Source: Zhongshania sp. (GTDB taxonomy: Bacteria > Pseudomonadota > Gammaproteobacteria > Pseudomonadales > Spongiibacteraceae). Taken from it: a DNA stretch of 45,869 nt. The notes below the pieces were generated by a model that was not told where the DNA came from, ran no database searches, and worked only from the letters and a program-made list of their open reading frames with translations. The DNA lies in assembly GCA_018066965.1 (NCBI GenBank), contig JAGPVP010000034.1, forward strand, positions 1 through 45,869, written 5' to 3'. Below, piece by piece: positions 22,238-34,155 of this stretch; within the stretch, counting starts at the first letter, position 1, and each line of letters begins with the position of its first letter. A program made the translations under genes and the position numbers.

Positions 22238-23044
22238 TTATTTCTCAAATACCGTAGCAACCTGCCGACTAAACATAACCGCCTTGCCATTTGGCCCCCA
22301 CACGGTCGCGTAATTATTAAAGTAGCCATCGCCAGCCGCTTGACTGCGGTAGTCGTAATACCACCAATCAGACATATCTGCCCCCGTTACTGCCGTTGGG
22401 AACTCTAAATACCAACTTAAAGAGCTACCCATACCAGGGGCTTTAATCATGTTTAAGCCCGGCATAGGGGGCATATCGGCCAAGGCGATTAACGCGGCCA
22501 AATCTGCAGAACCCGACTGTTTAAAACGTAACCACACTGAAAAATCAGCGGATTTTGCCTGGCTAAAAGGTAGCGCGCCACTACAAATACGCATATCGAA
22601 ATGCTGTGTAAAGGTTGGCGTTAAACCCTCTATAAACGGTAGTGCTTCAATGTTTTCAGGGGCAGCTACAGCAGCGGGCATAGCTGGCCCTGCCAAGGTC
22701 ACCGCTGATTGACGATTTTTCCCAAATGCTGCACTCACGGTGGCGGCTACCTCACCCTCACACACCATGTCACCTTGAATATGGGTTACAGAACCCCCTG
22801 AACGTAGTTCACGAAGCAAAATACGATGTTCGCCTGCTGGCACTGGGCCGACAAACATAACTGCCAACGAGCGCAAGCGGCGATCAGCAGGTATTTGTTG
22901 AAGCATGGCTTTTACAACTAAGGCCGCACTTAAACCACCGAAAGCTGTTCGGCCCTGCAACCACGACTCGTCGATACACGCGGTGTATTGGTTTGCCTGC
23001 TCTGTCGCTTTAACACTGCCAAGCAGGGTTTGAAAATCCATCAT
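22238..23044 (-). CDS. Acyl-CoA thioesterase, TesB-like double hotdog
   Basis: 268-aa enzyme expected to hydrolyse acyl-CoA to free acid and CoA. It has the two-hotdog layout: the first half has WLQGRTAFGGLSAALVVKAM and LRSLAVMFVGPVPAG, the second half FSVWLRFKQSGSADLAALIALADMPP with the conserved Asp, and a terminal GPNGKAVMFSRQVATVF typical of the family. It lies 57 bases downstream of the acyl-CoA ligase gene on the same strand, so the two form an operon controlling acyl-CoA pools. Substrate chain length cannot be read. Confidence 0.8.
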   Translation of the reverse strand: MMDFQTLLGSVKATEQANQYTACIDESWLQGRTAFGGLSAALVVKAMLQQIPADRRLRSLAVMFVGPVPAGEHRILLRELRSGGSVTHIQGDMVCEGEVAATVSAAFGKNRQSAVTLAGPAMPAAVAAPENIEALPFIEGLTPTFTQHFDMRICSGALPFSQAKSADFSVWLRFKQSGSADLAALIALADMPPMPGLNMIKAPGMGSSLSWYLEFPTAVTGADMSDWWYYDYRSQAAGDGYFNNYATVWGPNGKAVMFSRQVATVFEK

Positions 23045-23101
23045 CCGCCAACCTCTTATTACTAGCGTAAATAAAACTCTTATGCAGCTGAAAACCGCCC
23101 T

Positions 23102-24727
23102 CTAAGTCGGCCAGGTAAAATCTGCGTATTCTGCTCGAATGTCTTTTTTACTCAATTTACCGGTCGCGGTATGGGGTAAAGCATCGACAAACAAACACTC
23201 TTCTGGAATCCACCATTTTGCTACTTTGCCGTCAAACCATGCGAGCATCTCTTCCCGCGACAAGCTCTCCCCCTCATTTAATATAACCAACAACAATGGC
23301 CGCTCGCTCCATGTCGGGTGCGGCATACCAACAACGGCAGCCTCAGCTACTTTGGGATGATTGACTGCACAGTTTTCTAGCTCAATTGAGCTTATCCACT
23401 CGCCACCAGATTTGATTACGTCTTTAACGCGGTCGGTGATTTGCATATAACCGTATTCGTCGATACTGGCCACGTCGCCGGTTTCAAACCAGCCGTCATC
23501 ATCCAGCGTTTGACCGTCGTAACGGTAATACTCGTTAATAATCCATGGCCCCCGCACCTTTACCGCGCCGGCACTCTTGCCGTCCCAAGGTAAAGCCTTG
23601 TTGTCGGCATCGACTATTTTCATTTCCACCCCAAATACCGGCCGCCCTTGCTTTAAGCGCATTTTGTCGTATTGCTCGGCGGGCATATCACTAACTACCG
23701 CTGGGGCATTACCATTAAATGTGCCCAGCGGGTTCATTTCCGTCATACCCCAGCCCTGCTGTACATCTACGCCGTACTTGCTACGGAAATCATCGAAAAT
23801 AGTGAAAGGACAGGCCGCGCCACCAACAGTTAAGCGATTTAGCGTGTCGATGGTGCTGCCAGTTTTCTTTAGGTAATCCAATAAGGCGAGCCAAACGGTG
23901 GGAACACCCGCAGAAACGGTGACCTTCTCTTCGTTAATCAATTTACAAAGGGTTTCACCGCAACCCATCTTGGGGCCGGGCATGACTAATTTTGCACCGG
24001 TCATAGGCGCGGAATACACCATGCCCCAGCCGTTTACGTGAAACATAGGAACAATCGGCAGCGCCACATCTTTTACCGACAAACCAAATACATCCGGCGC
24101 GATACTCGCGTAGCAGTGCAGCAGGGTTGAACGATGGGTATACATTACACCTTTGGGATTACCGGTGGTGCCAGAGGTATAACACAGCGCTGAGGGGGTG
24201 TTTTCATCTAGCTCTGGCCAAGCAAATTCCGCTGACTGTGCGGCCAATAACGTCTCGTAGCAATGGGCATTTGGAAGACGGGTGTCTGGCATGTGGGCTT
24301 GATCTGTCATCACCACAAAGCCCTTAACGTCAGGCATCAGATGCTGCAAAGATTCCAGCAGCGGCACCATCGTTAAGTCTAAAAAGATCCACTGGTCGCG
24401 GCCATGATTAACAATATATTCGATTTGTTCTGGGAATAAGCGCGGGTTAATTGTGTGGCATATCATGCCGCTGCAAGACACCGCGTAGTAAATCTCTAAA
24501 TGACGGTAATCATTCCACGCAAACGTCGCCACGGTATCGCCCTGCTCTAGGCCGAGCGCAGCTAAGGCATTTGCGAGCTGTCTCGCTCTGGCGAAGGCAT
24601 CACGGTAGGTGTATCTGTGACGCGGGTTATCTGCTGTGACGGATACCACTTCAATTGCGCCGTTGATTTGCTCCGCGTGCTTCATTAGAGACGTAATAGT
24701 GAGCTGGGTGTTCATCATGGGGATCAT
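23102..24727 (-). CDS. AlkK-like medium/long-chain acyl-CoA ligase
   Basis: 541-aa AMP-forming acyl-CoA synthetase. Core motifs are YTSGTTGNPKGVMYTHRS (P-loop), GWGMTEMNPLG, GWFETGDVASIDEYGYM and DRVKDVIKSGGEWISS, with the catalytic Lys in TGKLSKKD near the end. Length and N-terminal sequence (LTITSLMKHAEQINGAIEVVS, CHTINPRLFPEQIEYI) resemble AlkK, the fatty acid ligase of alkane-degrading Pseudomonas. It activates carboxylic acids for beta-oxidation, next to the dehydrogenase gene that diverges from it. Several ATG codons cluster at the start; the first, with TAGG about nine bases upstream, is kept. Confidence 0.87.
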   Translation of the reverse strand: MIPMMNTQLTITSLMKHAEQINGAIEVVSVTADNPRHRYTYRDAFARARQLANALAALGLEQGDTVATFAWNDYRHLEIYYAVSCSGMICHTINPRLFPEQIEYIVNHGRDQWIFLDLTMVPLLESLQHLMPDVKGFVVMTDQAHMPDTRLPNAHCYETLLAAQSAEFAWPELDENTPSALCYTSGTTGNPKGVMYTHRSTLLHCYASIAPDVFGLSVKDVALPIVPMFHVNGWGMVYSAPMTGAKLVMPGPKMGCGETLCKLINEEKVTVSAGVPTVWLALLDYLKKTGSTIDTLNRLTVGGAACPFTIFDDFRSKYGVDVQQGWGMTEMNPLGTFNGNAPAVVSDMPAEQYDKMRLKQGRPVFGVEMKIVDADNKALPWDGKSAGAVKVRGPWIINEYYRYDGQTLDDDGWFETGDVASIDEYGYMQITDRVKDVIKSGGEWISSIELENCAVNHPKVAEAAVVGMPHPTWSERPLLLVILNEGESLSREEMLAWFDGKVAKWWIPEECLFVDALPHTATGKLSKKDIRAEYADFTWPT

Positions 24728-24955
24728 TATTATTAGCCTATTTTATTTAGCGTAAATATTCTGTTCGGCACTTGCGCGACAAATCATGTAAGCAGAGAAT
24801 ACATCAGGGATCAATCTTATGTGAATGCACCCGATATTAGCAATACAACCATTACACAATATCGCAACTGGGCGTAAGGCCTAATTCACTCCAACACGCA
24901 AAAACAGCAGTAATAAGACGGATCAAAATTCATCTAATAATGCAGACCCAAGCCT

Positions 24956-26761
24956 ATGAGCACTACCCTATTAAATAGTCGCGACCTCGATTTTTTACTT
25001 TACGAACTGCTTGATACTGAAACGCTTCTCAAAAGGCCGAGATACCAAGACCATTCAAGAGAGGTTTTTAATGCCACGCTAGATACCGCCCACACGATTT
25101 CTCAGCGCTATTTTGCTAATCACAACGCCAAAGGCGATGCCAACGAGCCCCATTTTGACGGCAAAGCTGTGCAGATGATTCCAGAAACCAAAGCAGCCTG
25201 GGATGCCTTGGCAGAAGCGGGCTTTTTAGCCGCCCATTACGACGCCGATGAAGATGGCTTACAACTGCCAGAAATTATTTTACGGGCGGCAATGGCGTAT
25301 TTTAACGCTGGCAATATTGCCACCTCAGCCTATCCTTTTTTAAGTATCGGCGCCGCCAACCTTATTCACTCCTTTGGCAGTGACGAACAAAAAGCGACCT
25401 ATTTACCGGCCATGCGCGAAGGACGATTTGCCGGCACCATGGCGCTCACTGAACCTAATCAAGGTTCTGCCTTAGCCGATATCACCACCACAGCGAGCCC
25501 GCAGCCCGACGGCAGCTACCATCTACGTGGCCAAAAAATGTATATCTCTGGTGGCGATCAAAACATCACCGAAAACATTATTCATCTGGTATTAGCCAAA
25601 ATTGACGGTGCGCCGGTCGGCACCAAAGGTATCTCGCTATTTATATGCCCTAAAGTCTTAGTCAACACAGATGGATCACTTGGCGAACGCAACGACGTGG
25701 CCCTAGCTGGTTTGCTGCACAAAATGGGTTACCGCAACACCACCTCGACGGTATTAAGTTTTGGCGAAAATGGCGGTGCCAAAGGCTATTTAATCGGTGA
25801 AGCCCATAAAGGGCTCAACTACATGTTTCAGATGATGAACGAGGCCCGTATTGGGGTTGGTCTTGGCGCCGCGGTTCTGGGCTATCAAGGTTATAACTAC
25901 TCGCTAAATTATGCGCGCGAGCGCCCACAAGGCCGCCTGCCGTCAAACAAAGATCCAAAGTCTGCACAAATTAATATTATCCAGCACGCCGACGTGCGAC
26001 GCATGTTGCTCGCACAAAAATCCTACGTCGAAGGCGCACTCGCATTGTGCTTATATGCAACATCCCTGTATGAAGATTCGCGTACCGCCGACACCGAACA
26101 TCAGCGTCAACAAGCATTTTTAGTACTCGACCTTATTACCCCCATAGTGAAATCTTGGCCATCTAAATACGGTTTAAAAGCCAATGAAATCGCCATTCAA
26201 GTGCTGGGCGGCGCCGGTTATATTCGCGAATACCCAGTAGAACAGTATTACCGTGATAATCGCTTAAACCCAATCCACGAAGGCACCGAGGCTATTCACG
26301 GCATAGATATATTAGGCCGCAAAGTGTTGTTGCATAATGGCGCTGGCTTAACACTTTTCAACGAAACCGTTGCAACTAGCTTGGTAGAAGCCGAGAAACA
26401 TCCTGAGCTAAGCACCCTGATAACACCGGTATCTGACGGGCTTCAAACCCTCAACAAGGTAACGACAACACTGATTTCCAACATGGCTGAAAACACCGAT
26501 CTCAGTTTGGCTAATGCCACTGTGTATCTCGACTTATTCGGTCGCGTGTTGGTGTCGTGGCTGTGGTTAAAGCAAGCGCTGACCGCGGCTCGCGGGCTTG
26601 CTCAGAAGAACATCCATGAGTCGGATGAAAACTTCTACCAAGGGAAAATTCAGGCCGCTCGATATTACATTCAGTGGGAACTGCCAGAAATTGGCCCGCA
26701 AGCCGATTTACTGTGCCGCTTTGATGATGTGCCTTTCACGATGAAAAACGAGTGGTTTTAA
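24956..26761 (+). CDS. Large-type acyl-CoA dehydrogenase with C-terminal extension
   Basis: 601-aa FAD-dependent dehydrogenase introducing the alpha-beta double bond into an acyl-CoA. The central domain has MALTEPNQGSALADITTTA and KMYISGGDQN, and the C-terminal domain has GGAGYIREYPVEQYYRDNRLNPIHEGTEAIHG with the probable catalytic Glu. The extra C-terminal region (about 450-601, ending QADLLCRFDDVPFTMKNEWF) is typical of the 600-aa group that includes DmdC of methylmercaptopropionate breakdown, but no other dmd gene is present, so a fatty-acyl or steroid-side-chain substrate is as likely. It is transcribed away from the AlkK-like ligase across a 228-base intergenic region with no recognised operator. 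Confidence 0.88.
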   Translation: MSTTLLNSRDLDFLLYELLDTETLLKRPRYQDHSREVFNATLDTAHTISQRYFANHNAKGDANEPHFDGKAVQMIPETKAAWDALAEAGFLAAHYDADEDGLQLPEIILRAAMAYFNAGNIATSAYPFLSIGAANLIHSFGSDEQKATYLPAMREGRFAGTMALTEPNQGSALADITTTASPQPDGSYHLRGQKMYISGGDQNITENIIHLVLAKIDGAPVGTKGISLFICPKVLVNTDGSLGERNDVALAGLLHKMGYRNTTSTVLSFGENGGAKGYLIGEAHKGLNYMFQMMNEARIGVGLGAAVLGYQGYNYSLNYARERPQGRLPSNKDPKSAQINIIQHADVRRMLLAQKSYVEGALALCLYATSLYEDSRTADTEHQRQQAFLVLDLITPIVKSWPSKYGLKANEIAIQVLGGAGYIREYPVEQYYRDNRLNPIHEGTEAIHGIDILGRKVLLHNGAGLTLFNETVATSLVEAEKHPELSTLITPVSDGLQTLNKVTTTLISNMAENTDLSLANATVYLDLFGRVLVSWLWLKQALTAARGLAQKNIHESDENFYQGKIQAARYYIQWELPEIGPQADLLCRFDDVPFTMKNEWF

Positions 26762-26815
26762 GGGCCAATACCGCGATTACGCGCTAATCACAGTATTTGC
26801 CGTCATAACCCAGAA

Positions 26816-27187
26816 CTAGGGGGTAGTCATATTCTGTTCGCCCCAGAACGCCCGCATGGCGATAACTTTGTTGTCGTCATTAAAGGTGAACTGATCAATG
26901 ACCTCAATACGCATTTCGCCATTGCCTGGGTTTAGCTCAACCACAAAGGGAAACACCGCGTGATTAGCCGCGAATCGAACTGAGCCGTCTAGCCGTGCAG
27001 AAATTCCGGAACTAAATGCGACCTCATAGAATCGTATGATAGCTGCCTTGCCCTTGAGTGGCTCGCTACCAACTGGGTCTTCAACAGTGGCATCATCGGT
27101 ATACAAGTCAGTGATAGCCGCCATATCGTGATTCGTTAAGGCACTAATATATTGCTCTACTGCGGCTAGTTTCGGGTTTTTACTCAC
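26816..27187 (-). CDS. Steroid delta-isomerase (ketosteroid isomerase)
   Basis: 123-aa NTF2-fold enzyme that moves the delta-5 double bond of 3-ketosteroids to delta-4. The segment DDATVEDPVGSEP is nearly identical to Comamonas ketosteroid isomerase, and the three catalytic residues are conserved at equivalent places: Tyr13 (Tyr14 in Comamonas), Asp37 (Asp38) and Asp98 (Asp99). It is cytosolic, without a signal peptide. It converges with the acyl-CoA dehydrogenase gene. No other ring-degradation genes are visible in the window, so a role in bile-acid or sterol catabolism rests on this enzyme's family. Confidence 0.85.
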   Translation of the reverse strand: MSKNPKLAAVEQYISALTNHDMAAITDLYTDDATVEDPVGSEPLKGKAAIIRFYEVAFSSGISARLDGSVRFAANHAVFPFVVELNPGNGEMRIEVIDQFTFNDDNKVIAMRAFWGEQNMTTP

Positions 27188-27406
27188 GTAAATTGCTCCA
27201 TTTCACTTGTAAATTAGCGTATACAAATAGTGTAACGCGGGAAATCATTTAGGAATATGTCGATTTTGTTAATGAAAACCGACCAAAAACGCAGAAAACG
27301 TAAGATTTATACCCCGCGTATAATTTTGACCCTGTTTGAAGTGTCCGTCAGACCTGCATTCAGCACGCTGGCGGTGTAACATAGTAACGTCCACCTAGAC
27401 TTTGAG

Positions 27407-29563
27407 ATGCGGTATTCAATGTTAACTATAAAATCCTCTCGCAATGGCAATTTTACTGGCGCGATTATCGTCGCCTTATTTTTGTCGATATTCAGCCTAT
27501 CTGTTGTTGCTGACAGCGCGCTCAAACCCCTAGAGCCGGAGAAATCGCACAAGACCGCTGTTCACGATATGGTCGAGCAGCTCAATAGCCGCCACTATGT
27601 GAAGCTATCTTTAAATGATGAATTCTCAGGCAAGTTATTAGACGCCTTTCTGGATGACTTGGACCCAAATCGTTTGTTTTTACTCAAGAGCGATATCACC
27701 GAGTTTCAAAAATATCGCAAGGAATTAGACGACGAACTTAAAAAATCTGATTTAAGTGCCGGCTTTTTCATCTTTAATCGCTACCGCGAACGCATGATTA
27801 CCCGAATGCAAAATACCTTGGACACCTTGCCCAAGAGTGTCGAAGCCATGGATTTCAGCGTTAACGAAGACATTGAACTTGATCGCGACAAGGCTAATTG
27901 GCCAGCGAATGAAGCAGAAGCTGATGAGATTTGGCGTAAGCAAATTAAAAATCGGGTATTGGGACTGCGGCTCGCCGATAAAGACGACAAAGGTATTATC
28001 GAGTTACTGACTAAGCGTTTTAAAAACCAAATTAAACGCATGAAGCAATTAGAAGCGGAAGACGCGTTTCAAATTTACGCCAACGCCTTTGCTTCACTAT
28101 ACGACCCCCACACTGACTATTTTTCACCACGTATTTCTGAAAACTTTCAGATTAATATGAGCCTTAAATTAGAAGGTATTGGTGCTGTTCTGCAAATGGA
28201 AGACGACTACACCAAAGTTGTGCGTTTAGTCCCCGCCGGCCCGGCCGACAAACAAGGACAGCTACAACCTGCCGACAGAGTTATTGGCGTAGCCCAAGGT
28301 AAAAAAGGCGAAATGCAGGACGTGGTGGGTTGGCGTCTTGACGATGTGGTTGACCTTATACGCGGCGCTGCAGGCTCATTTGTGCGCCTAGAAGTTATTC
28401 CCGCCATTGCCAAAAGCGACGAAACTCGCCGTGAAATCATTATTGAGCGCAATGAAGTTAAGTTAGAAGACCAAAGCGCTAAAGGTGAAATGATCGACAT
28501 CACCGACAGCAACGGCGAAGTTCATCACGTAGGTGTGATAGACGTTCCGACCTTCTATTTAGACTTTGAAGCCTATCGTATGGGCGATACAGAATTCCGT
28601 AGTACCACCCGCGATGTGCACCGCATTTTAGGCGAGTTGCTTAGCCAAGGCGCAGAGGGAATCGTTATTGATTTACGCGATAATGGCGGTGGTTCTTTAG
28701 CCGAAGCGAACGGAATGGTCGGTCTATTTATAGAGTCTGGCCCAACAGTGCAAATTCGCCAGTCTAACTCTCGTGTTCTGCGCGAAGGCAAACGCCGCAG
28801 CTCACCCTACTACACTGGCCCTTTAGCGGTATTAATCAATCGCATGAGCGCCTCGGCCTCTGAAATTTTTGCCGGCGCCATACAAGATTATCAGCGCGGA
28901 CTGGTCATCGGCACACAATCGTTTGGCAAGGGTACTGTTCAATCGGTAAATGAATTAAGCCACGGTCAGTTAAAATTAACCGAGTCTAAGTTTTACCGTA
29001 TTTCAGGCGATAGCACCCAGAACCGTGGTGTTATACCTGACATCGCCTTCCCTCCTTTGTACAACCAAGAAGATATTGGCGAAAGCGTGCTAGACAATGC
29101 CCTGCATTGGGATCGCATTCCACAAGCGAATCACCGCTACTACTTTGATTTAAAAGCCGGTCTCGATACCTTGCAACGTAAACACGACAAACGTATTGCT
29201 AAAGACCCCGACTTCCAGTTTTTACAGGAACAAATCTCGGTTATCGAAGCAATGCGTAGTAAAACGCACGTATCGCTTAATATTGATCTTCGGAAAAAAG
29301 AGCGTGATGCGCAAAAAGTTCAGCAACTTGCGATGGAAAACCGCCGCCGTGTTGCCAAAGGCGAAGAGCCTCTAGAGGCGCTTGAAGAAGAAGCCGCAGC
29401 GGAACTAGCCATGACAGATGAAGAGCTAGAGGCTAAAGCTGAAAGCGAAAAAGATGACAAGGAGAAGGAAAAAGAACCCGATCCACTTCTGACTGAAGCG
29501 AGCCACATTCTTGTCGATGCCGTCCCCTACTTCGAACCAGAGCGTTTAGCCAGACGCCCTTAG
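27407..29563 (+). CDS. prc: Tail-specific protease Prc (S41A)
   Basis: 718-aa periplasmic serine protease that degrades proteins with nonpolar C-termini and trims cell-wall enzymes and lipoproteins. A signal peptide (IIVALFLSIFSLSVVA) is followed by the Prc-specific helical domain, a PDZ domain (about 235-325, KLEGIGAVLQMEDDYTKVVRL) and the catalytic domain with IDLRDNGGGSL, RMSASASEIFAGA (nucleophile Ser483) and FGKGTVQS (Lys508), which are 25 residues apart as in E. coli. The C-terminus has a Glu/Lys-rich coiled segment. Slightly longer than the 682 aa of E. coli Prc. A terminator overlaps its stop codon. Confidence 0.95.
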   Translation: MRYSMLTIKSSRNGNFTGAIIVALFLSIFSLSVVADSALKPLEPEKSHKTAVHDMVEQLNSRHYVKLSLNDEFSGKLLDAFLDDLDPNRLFLLKSDITEFQKYRKELDDELKKSDLSAGFFIFNRYRERMITRMQNTLDTLPKSVEAMDFSVNEDIELDRDKANWPANEAEADEIWRKQIKNRVLGLRLADKDDKGIIELLTKRFKNQIKRMKQLEAEDAFQIYANAFASLYDPHTDYFSPRISENFQINMSLKLEGIGAVLQMEDDYTKVVRLVPAGPADKQGQLQPADRVIGVAQGKKGEMQDVVGWRLDDVVDLIRGAAGSFVRLEVIPAIAKSDETRREIIIERNEVKLEDQSAKGEMIDITDSNGEVHHVGVIDVPTFYLDFEAYRMGDTEFRSTTRDVHRILGELLSQGAEGIVIDLRDNGGGSLAEANGMVGLFIESGPTVQIRQSNSRVLREGKRRSSPYYTGPLAVLINRMSASASEIFAGAIQDYQRGLVIGTQSFGKGTVQSVNELSHGQLKLTESKFYRISGDSTQNRGVIPDIAFPPLYNQEDIGESVLDNALHWDRIPQANHRYYFDLKAGLDTLQRKHDKRIAKDPDFQFLQEQISVIEAMRSKTHVSLNIDLRKKERDAQKVQQLAMENRRRVAKGEEPLEALEEEAAAELAMTDEELEAKAESEKDDKEKEKEPDPLLTEASHILVDAVPYFEPERLARRP

Positions 29564-29580
29564 CGGCTGGCTTTTCCTTT
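29548..29580 (+). terminator. Rho-independent terminator of prc
   Basis: AGCCAG (29548-29553) pairs with CTGGCT (29567-29572), extended inside by CGC/GCG with one A/G mismatch, and is followed by TTTCCTTTTT. The stem spans the prc stop codon at 29561-29563. Confidence 0.6.
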
Positions 29581-29593
29581 TTGGGTAATAAGT

Positions 29594-30946
29594 TTAGCGG
29601 CTAGCGTCCCGCATAGTCACAAACTCTTCCGCCACTGTGGGGTGAATACCAATAGTCGAATCAAAATCGGCTTTGGTCGCCCCCGCCTTAATTGCCACTG
29701 CCAAGCCCTGAATAATCTCGCCAGCGTCGTCACCCATCATGTGGGCACCCACCACTTTGTCGCTCGCTTTATCGACTACAAGCTTTAAAAAGGTCTTGGT
29801 TTTGTTGCCGCTTAAGGTGTGTTTTAAGTGCGTAAAACGTGAGGTATATACTGCAATATCGTCGTAGCGTTCGCGGGCATCTTCTTCACTCAAGCCGACC
29901 GTTGCGAGATTGGGCTGTGAAAAAATCGCGGTAGGAATATAGTTGTAATCAAGCAGCGTTTTATCACCCTTAAACAAACGCTTGGCCAAATTCATGCCCT
30001 CGGCCAAGGCCACCGGTGTTAACTCCATACCACCAGTCACATCACCGACGGCATAAATAGACGGCTCGTTAGTTTGAAAACCCTCATCAACTGCAATATA
30101 ACCTTTGTCGTTTAGACTGACCTTGGTATTTTCTAATCCCAGTCCATCGAGCAGGGGTTTACGGCCAGTTGCGTACAATACTTTATCTGTTAATAGGCTT
30201 TCACCGTTTTCTAGGCTCAATAGATATTGACCATTTTGTTCGGTGATCGCGGTGACATTTTCATTAAAACGCAGCTTCACGCCCTTGGCCGTCATTTCTT
30301 CAGCCAATTGCTCGCGTATTTCAGTATCAAAGCCTCGCAGGAATAAATCACGACGATAAATTTGCTCTACCTCGACGCCTAAGCCATGGAGTATTCCCGC
30401 AAATTCAGTCGCTATGTAACCGCCGCCGACAACGACAGCGTGCTTGGGTAGCGTGTCTAAATAAAATACTTCATTAGAACTAATCGCCAATTCGCGACCG
30501 GGAATATCCGGAATAAATGGCCAACCACCAACGGCAATAAGAATATTTTTTGCGCGGTATTTTACGCCGTCAACCTCAACGGTATTGGCATCTACAATTC
30601 GCGCATGGCCGTTAATTAATTCAACGCCGGCATTGCTTAACAGATTGCCGTAGATACCATTGAGGCGTTCTATTTCCTTAGTTTTATTGTCCCGCAGGCG
30701 TGGCCAGTCGAGCGCCTCTACCGAACTATCCCAACCAAAACCTTGCGCATCGCTAAAATCTTCGCGGTAATGTGCAGCATAGCTAAATAGCTTTTTGGGA
30801 ACACAACCAACATTTACGCAAGTACCACCTAAATAGCGCGACTCGGCTATGGCTACTTTAGCGCCAAAGCCAGCGGACATTCTTGCGGCGCGCACCCCAC
30901 CAGACCCAGCACCAATAACAAATAGATCGTAAATGGTTTCGCTCAC
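29594..30946 (-). CDS. gor: Glutathione-disulfide reductase
   Basis: 450-aa cytosolic flavoprotein that reduces GSSG with NADPH. FAD-binding GAGSGG is at 12-17, the redox disulfide is Cys43/Cys48 in [13 protein letters not shown], and the NADPH domain has [12 protein letters not shown] followed by [12 protein letters not shown], whose Arg residues favour NADPH over NADH. The C-terminal dimer region provides the catalytic His-Glu pair in [14 protein letters not shown]. The length matches the family. It converges with prc, with a short gap that contains the terminator. Confidence 0.95.
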   Translation of the reverse strand: MSETIYDLFVIGAGSGGVRAARMSAGFGAKVAIAESRYLGGTCVNVGCVPKKLFSYAAHYREDFSDAQGFGWDSSVEALDWPRLRDNKTKEIERLNGIYGNLLSNAGVELINGHARIVDANTVEVDGVKYRAKNILIAVGGWPFIPDIPGRELAISSNEVFYLDTLPKHAVVVGGGYIATEFAGILHGLGVEVEQIYRRDLFLRGFDTEIREQLAEEMTAKGVKLRFNENVTAITEQNGQYLLSLENGESLLTDKVLYATGRKPLLDGLGLENTKVSLNDKGYIAVDEGFQTNEPSIYAVGDVTGGMELTPVALAEGMNLAKRLFKGDKTLLDYNYIPTAIFSQPNLATVGLSEEDARERYDDIAVYTSRFTHLKHTLSGNKTKTFLKLVVDKASDKVVGAHMMGDDAGEIIQGLAVAIKAGATKADFDSTIGIHPTVAEEFVTMRDASR

Positions 30947-30986
30947 GCTAACTCCTCTTGCTTTATAACCATGATGTAGAGAGGTC

Positions 30987-32390
30987 TTAAACCTTATCGG
31001 TCGCTAAATCGTATTTCTCATACCATGCCAGCTTTTCGCGCAATTTAACCACCTCGCCAACAATAATTAAGGTGGGCGCCCGCACCGGCTCATTTTTTAA
31101 TGTATCAACCATCGTTGCCAAAGTAGCTACCACCACTTTTTGATCTGGTGTGGTGCCCTGTTGCACAACGGCAATGGGGGTATCGGCTGAACGGCCAAAT
31201 TCAATCAGCTTTTCGCAAATACTCGGCAAGCCCACCAAGCCCATATAAAACACCACGGTTTGCGCGGGGCGTACTAACTCTTCCCACGGCAAATTAATGC
31301 TGTGATCTTTAAGGTGGCCGGTAACAAAACGCACCGATTGTGCATAATCACGGTGTGTTAACGGAATGCCTGCGTAGCTGGCACAACCCGCCGCCGCGGT
31401 AATGCCGGGAACAACTTGGAATGGAATATTGTGCTCTGCAAGCTCTTCTATTTCCTCGCCACCGCGACCAAATATAAATGGATCGCCGCCTTTTAGACGC
31501 GCTACTTTTTTGCCCTCTTGGGCATATTTCACCAGCAACTTATTAATATCTTGCTGTGGAACAGCATGATCTGCCCGCGCTTTACCAACATAGATACGTT
31601 CGGCATCTTTACGACACATATCCACAATCGCTGGCGCCACCAAACGGTCATATAACACTACATCTGCGCGCTGTAGTAAGCGCAGCGCTTTAAACGTCAT
31701 TAAGTCTGGGTCACCGGGCCCTGCGCCGATTAAATATACTTCGCCGCCCGGATCTACGGTGCCATTTTTAATGGCATCGCCCAACATGGTAGCAGCGGCT
31801 TTTTCGTTACCAGCAAACACCATTTCAGCCACTGGGCCCTGCAGGGTTTGCTCCCAAAAATGACGACGATCTTCAATATTATCAAAGCGTGTTTTAACTG
31901 CGTCGCGAAATTGCCCCACCAAATGCGCTAAACGTCCGTATGCAGCGGGAATAGTTGACTCCAACCGCGATCGCATCATGCGCGCTAGGACGGGGCTTTT
32001 ACCGCCGCTACTCACCGCTATCATCAATGGCGAGCGATCAATAATTGCAGGCAAAATCACACTGCATAAATCGGGACTATCAACCACATTAACGGGGATG
32101 TGGCGCGCATGACACGCAGTAGAAACACGGCTATTGATTTCATGATCGTCAGTTGCGGCAATAACCAAAAACACGTCGTCCAGAAGGTGATCGCCGTAAT
32201 CACCACGAATACATTCACCGCCAGCGTTTAAACACAGCGTCGATAGCTCCGGTAGAATATCGTGGGCAACCAAGCGCAATTGCGCACCCGCTTTACATAG
32301 CAGGGTCGCTTTACGCAAAGCAACCTGACCACCGCCAATCAGCAAACACGGCTTATTTCGAAGGTCCGTAAACAGCGGAAGAAAATCCAT
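30987..32390 (-). CDS. cysG: Siroheme synthase (trifunctional CysG)
   Basis: 467-aa fusion enzyme making siroheme for sulfite and nitrite reductases. The N-terminal half (1-200) is the precorrin-2 dehydrogenase/ferrochelatase with NAD-binding [15 protein letters not shown] and the serine-containing [16 protein letters not shown]. The C-terminal half (from about 215) is the SAM-dependent uroporphyrinogen-III methyltransferase with [33 protein letters not shown] and [22 protein letters not shown]. Both parts look complete. It starts four bases after the serS stop on the same strand, an arrangement common in related gammaproteobacteria. Confidence 0.96.
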   Translation of the reverse strand: MDFLPLFTDLRNKPCLLIGGGQVALRKATLLCKAGAQLRLVAHDILPELSTLCLNAGGECIRGDYGDHLLDDVFLVIAATDDHEINSRVSTACHARHIPVNVVDSPDLCSVILPAIIDRSPLMIAVSSGGKSPVLARMMRSRLESTIPAAYGRLAHLVGQFRDAVKTRFDNIEDRRHFWEQTLQGPVAEMVFAGNEKAAATMLGDAIKNGTVDPGGEVYLIGAGPGDPDLMTFKALRLLQRADVVLYDRLVAPAIVDMCRKDAERIYVGKARADHAVPQQDINKLLVKYAQEGKKVARLKGGDPFIFGRGGEEIEELAEHNIPFQVVPGITAAAGCASYAGIPLTHRDYAQSVRFVTGHLKDHSINLPWEELVRPAQTVVFYMGLVGLPSICEKLIEFGRSADTPIAVVQQGTTPDQKVVVATLATMVDTLKNEPVRAPTLIIVGEVVKLREKLAWYEKYDLATDKV

Positions 32391-32394
32391 TAGC

Positions 32395-33735
<1,341 letters not shown>

Positions 33736-33739
33736 TTAC

Positions 33740-34111
33740 TTAACGAGCCAGACTCATTCCTAACCAGCAACCAATAACGCAGCTAGCCAAGGTTGCCGAC
33801 ATATAAAGTAATGCTAAGGCAACTTTCCCTGCCTCCAACATTGCCACTGACTCTAATGAAAAAGTCGAAAACGTAGTGAATGCCCCCAAAAAACCCACCA
33901 TCAGCACGTAGCGCCAGTCGGTATGTATTGTCGATTTTTCGGTAATCAAGACGTAGAGCGCGCCAATAGTAAATGAGCCGGCAATATTGACCGCAAATGT
34001 CCCTAAGGGCCAGTGCACTTGTGCTAAATAGATGTTCACAGCACGGCCGATACCATAACGGCTTAAAGCGCCGCAGGCACCACCTAAGGCGATTAGTAAA
34101 TAGACTTGCAC
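33740..34111 (-). CDS. crcB: Fluoride ion channel CrcB/Fluc
   Basis: 123-aa inner-membrane channel exporting fluoride as a dual-topology dimer. It has four hydrophobic segments, the N-terminal GGACGALSRYGIGR, the Asn in FAVNIAGSF, and GFLGAFTTFSTFSLE, whose Thr/Phe residues line the fluoride pore and sodium site. No fluoride riboswitch was recognised in the 44 bases before it. It lies between rarA and serS on the same strand. Confidence 0.93.
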   Translation of the reverse strand: MQVYLLIALGGACGALSRYGIGRAVNIYLAQVHWPLGTFAVNIAGSFTIGALYVLITEKSTIHTDWRYVLMVGFLGAFTTFSTFSLESVAMLEAGKVALALLYMSATLASCVIGCWLGMSLAR

Positions 34112-34155
34112 GAGTTTGGTCTCCGATTTAGGCGCTCTATTCTACCGTATTCGGC

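Noticed and set aside
34112-34155. Fluoride riboswitch before crcB
   Set aside because: The 44-base space is too short for the motif and shows none of its conserved pieces.
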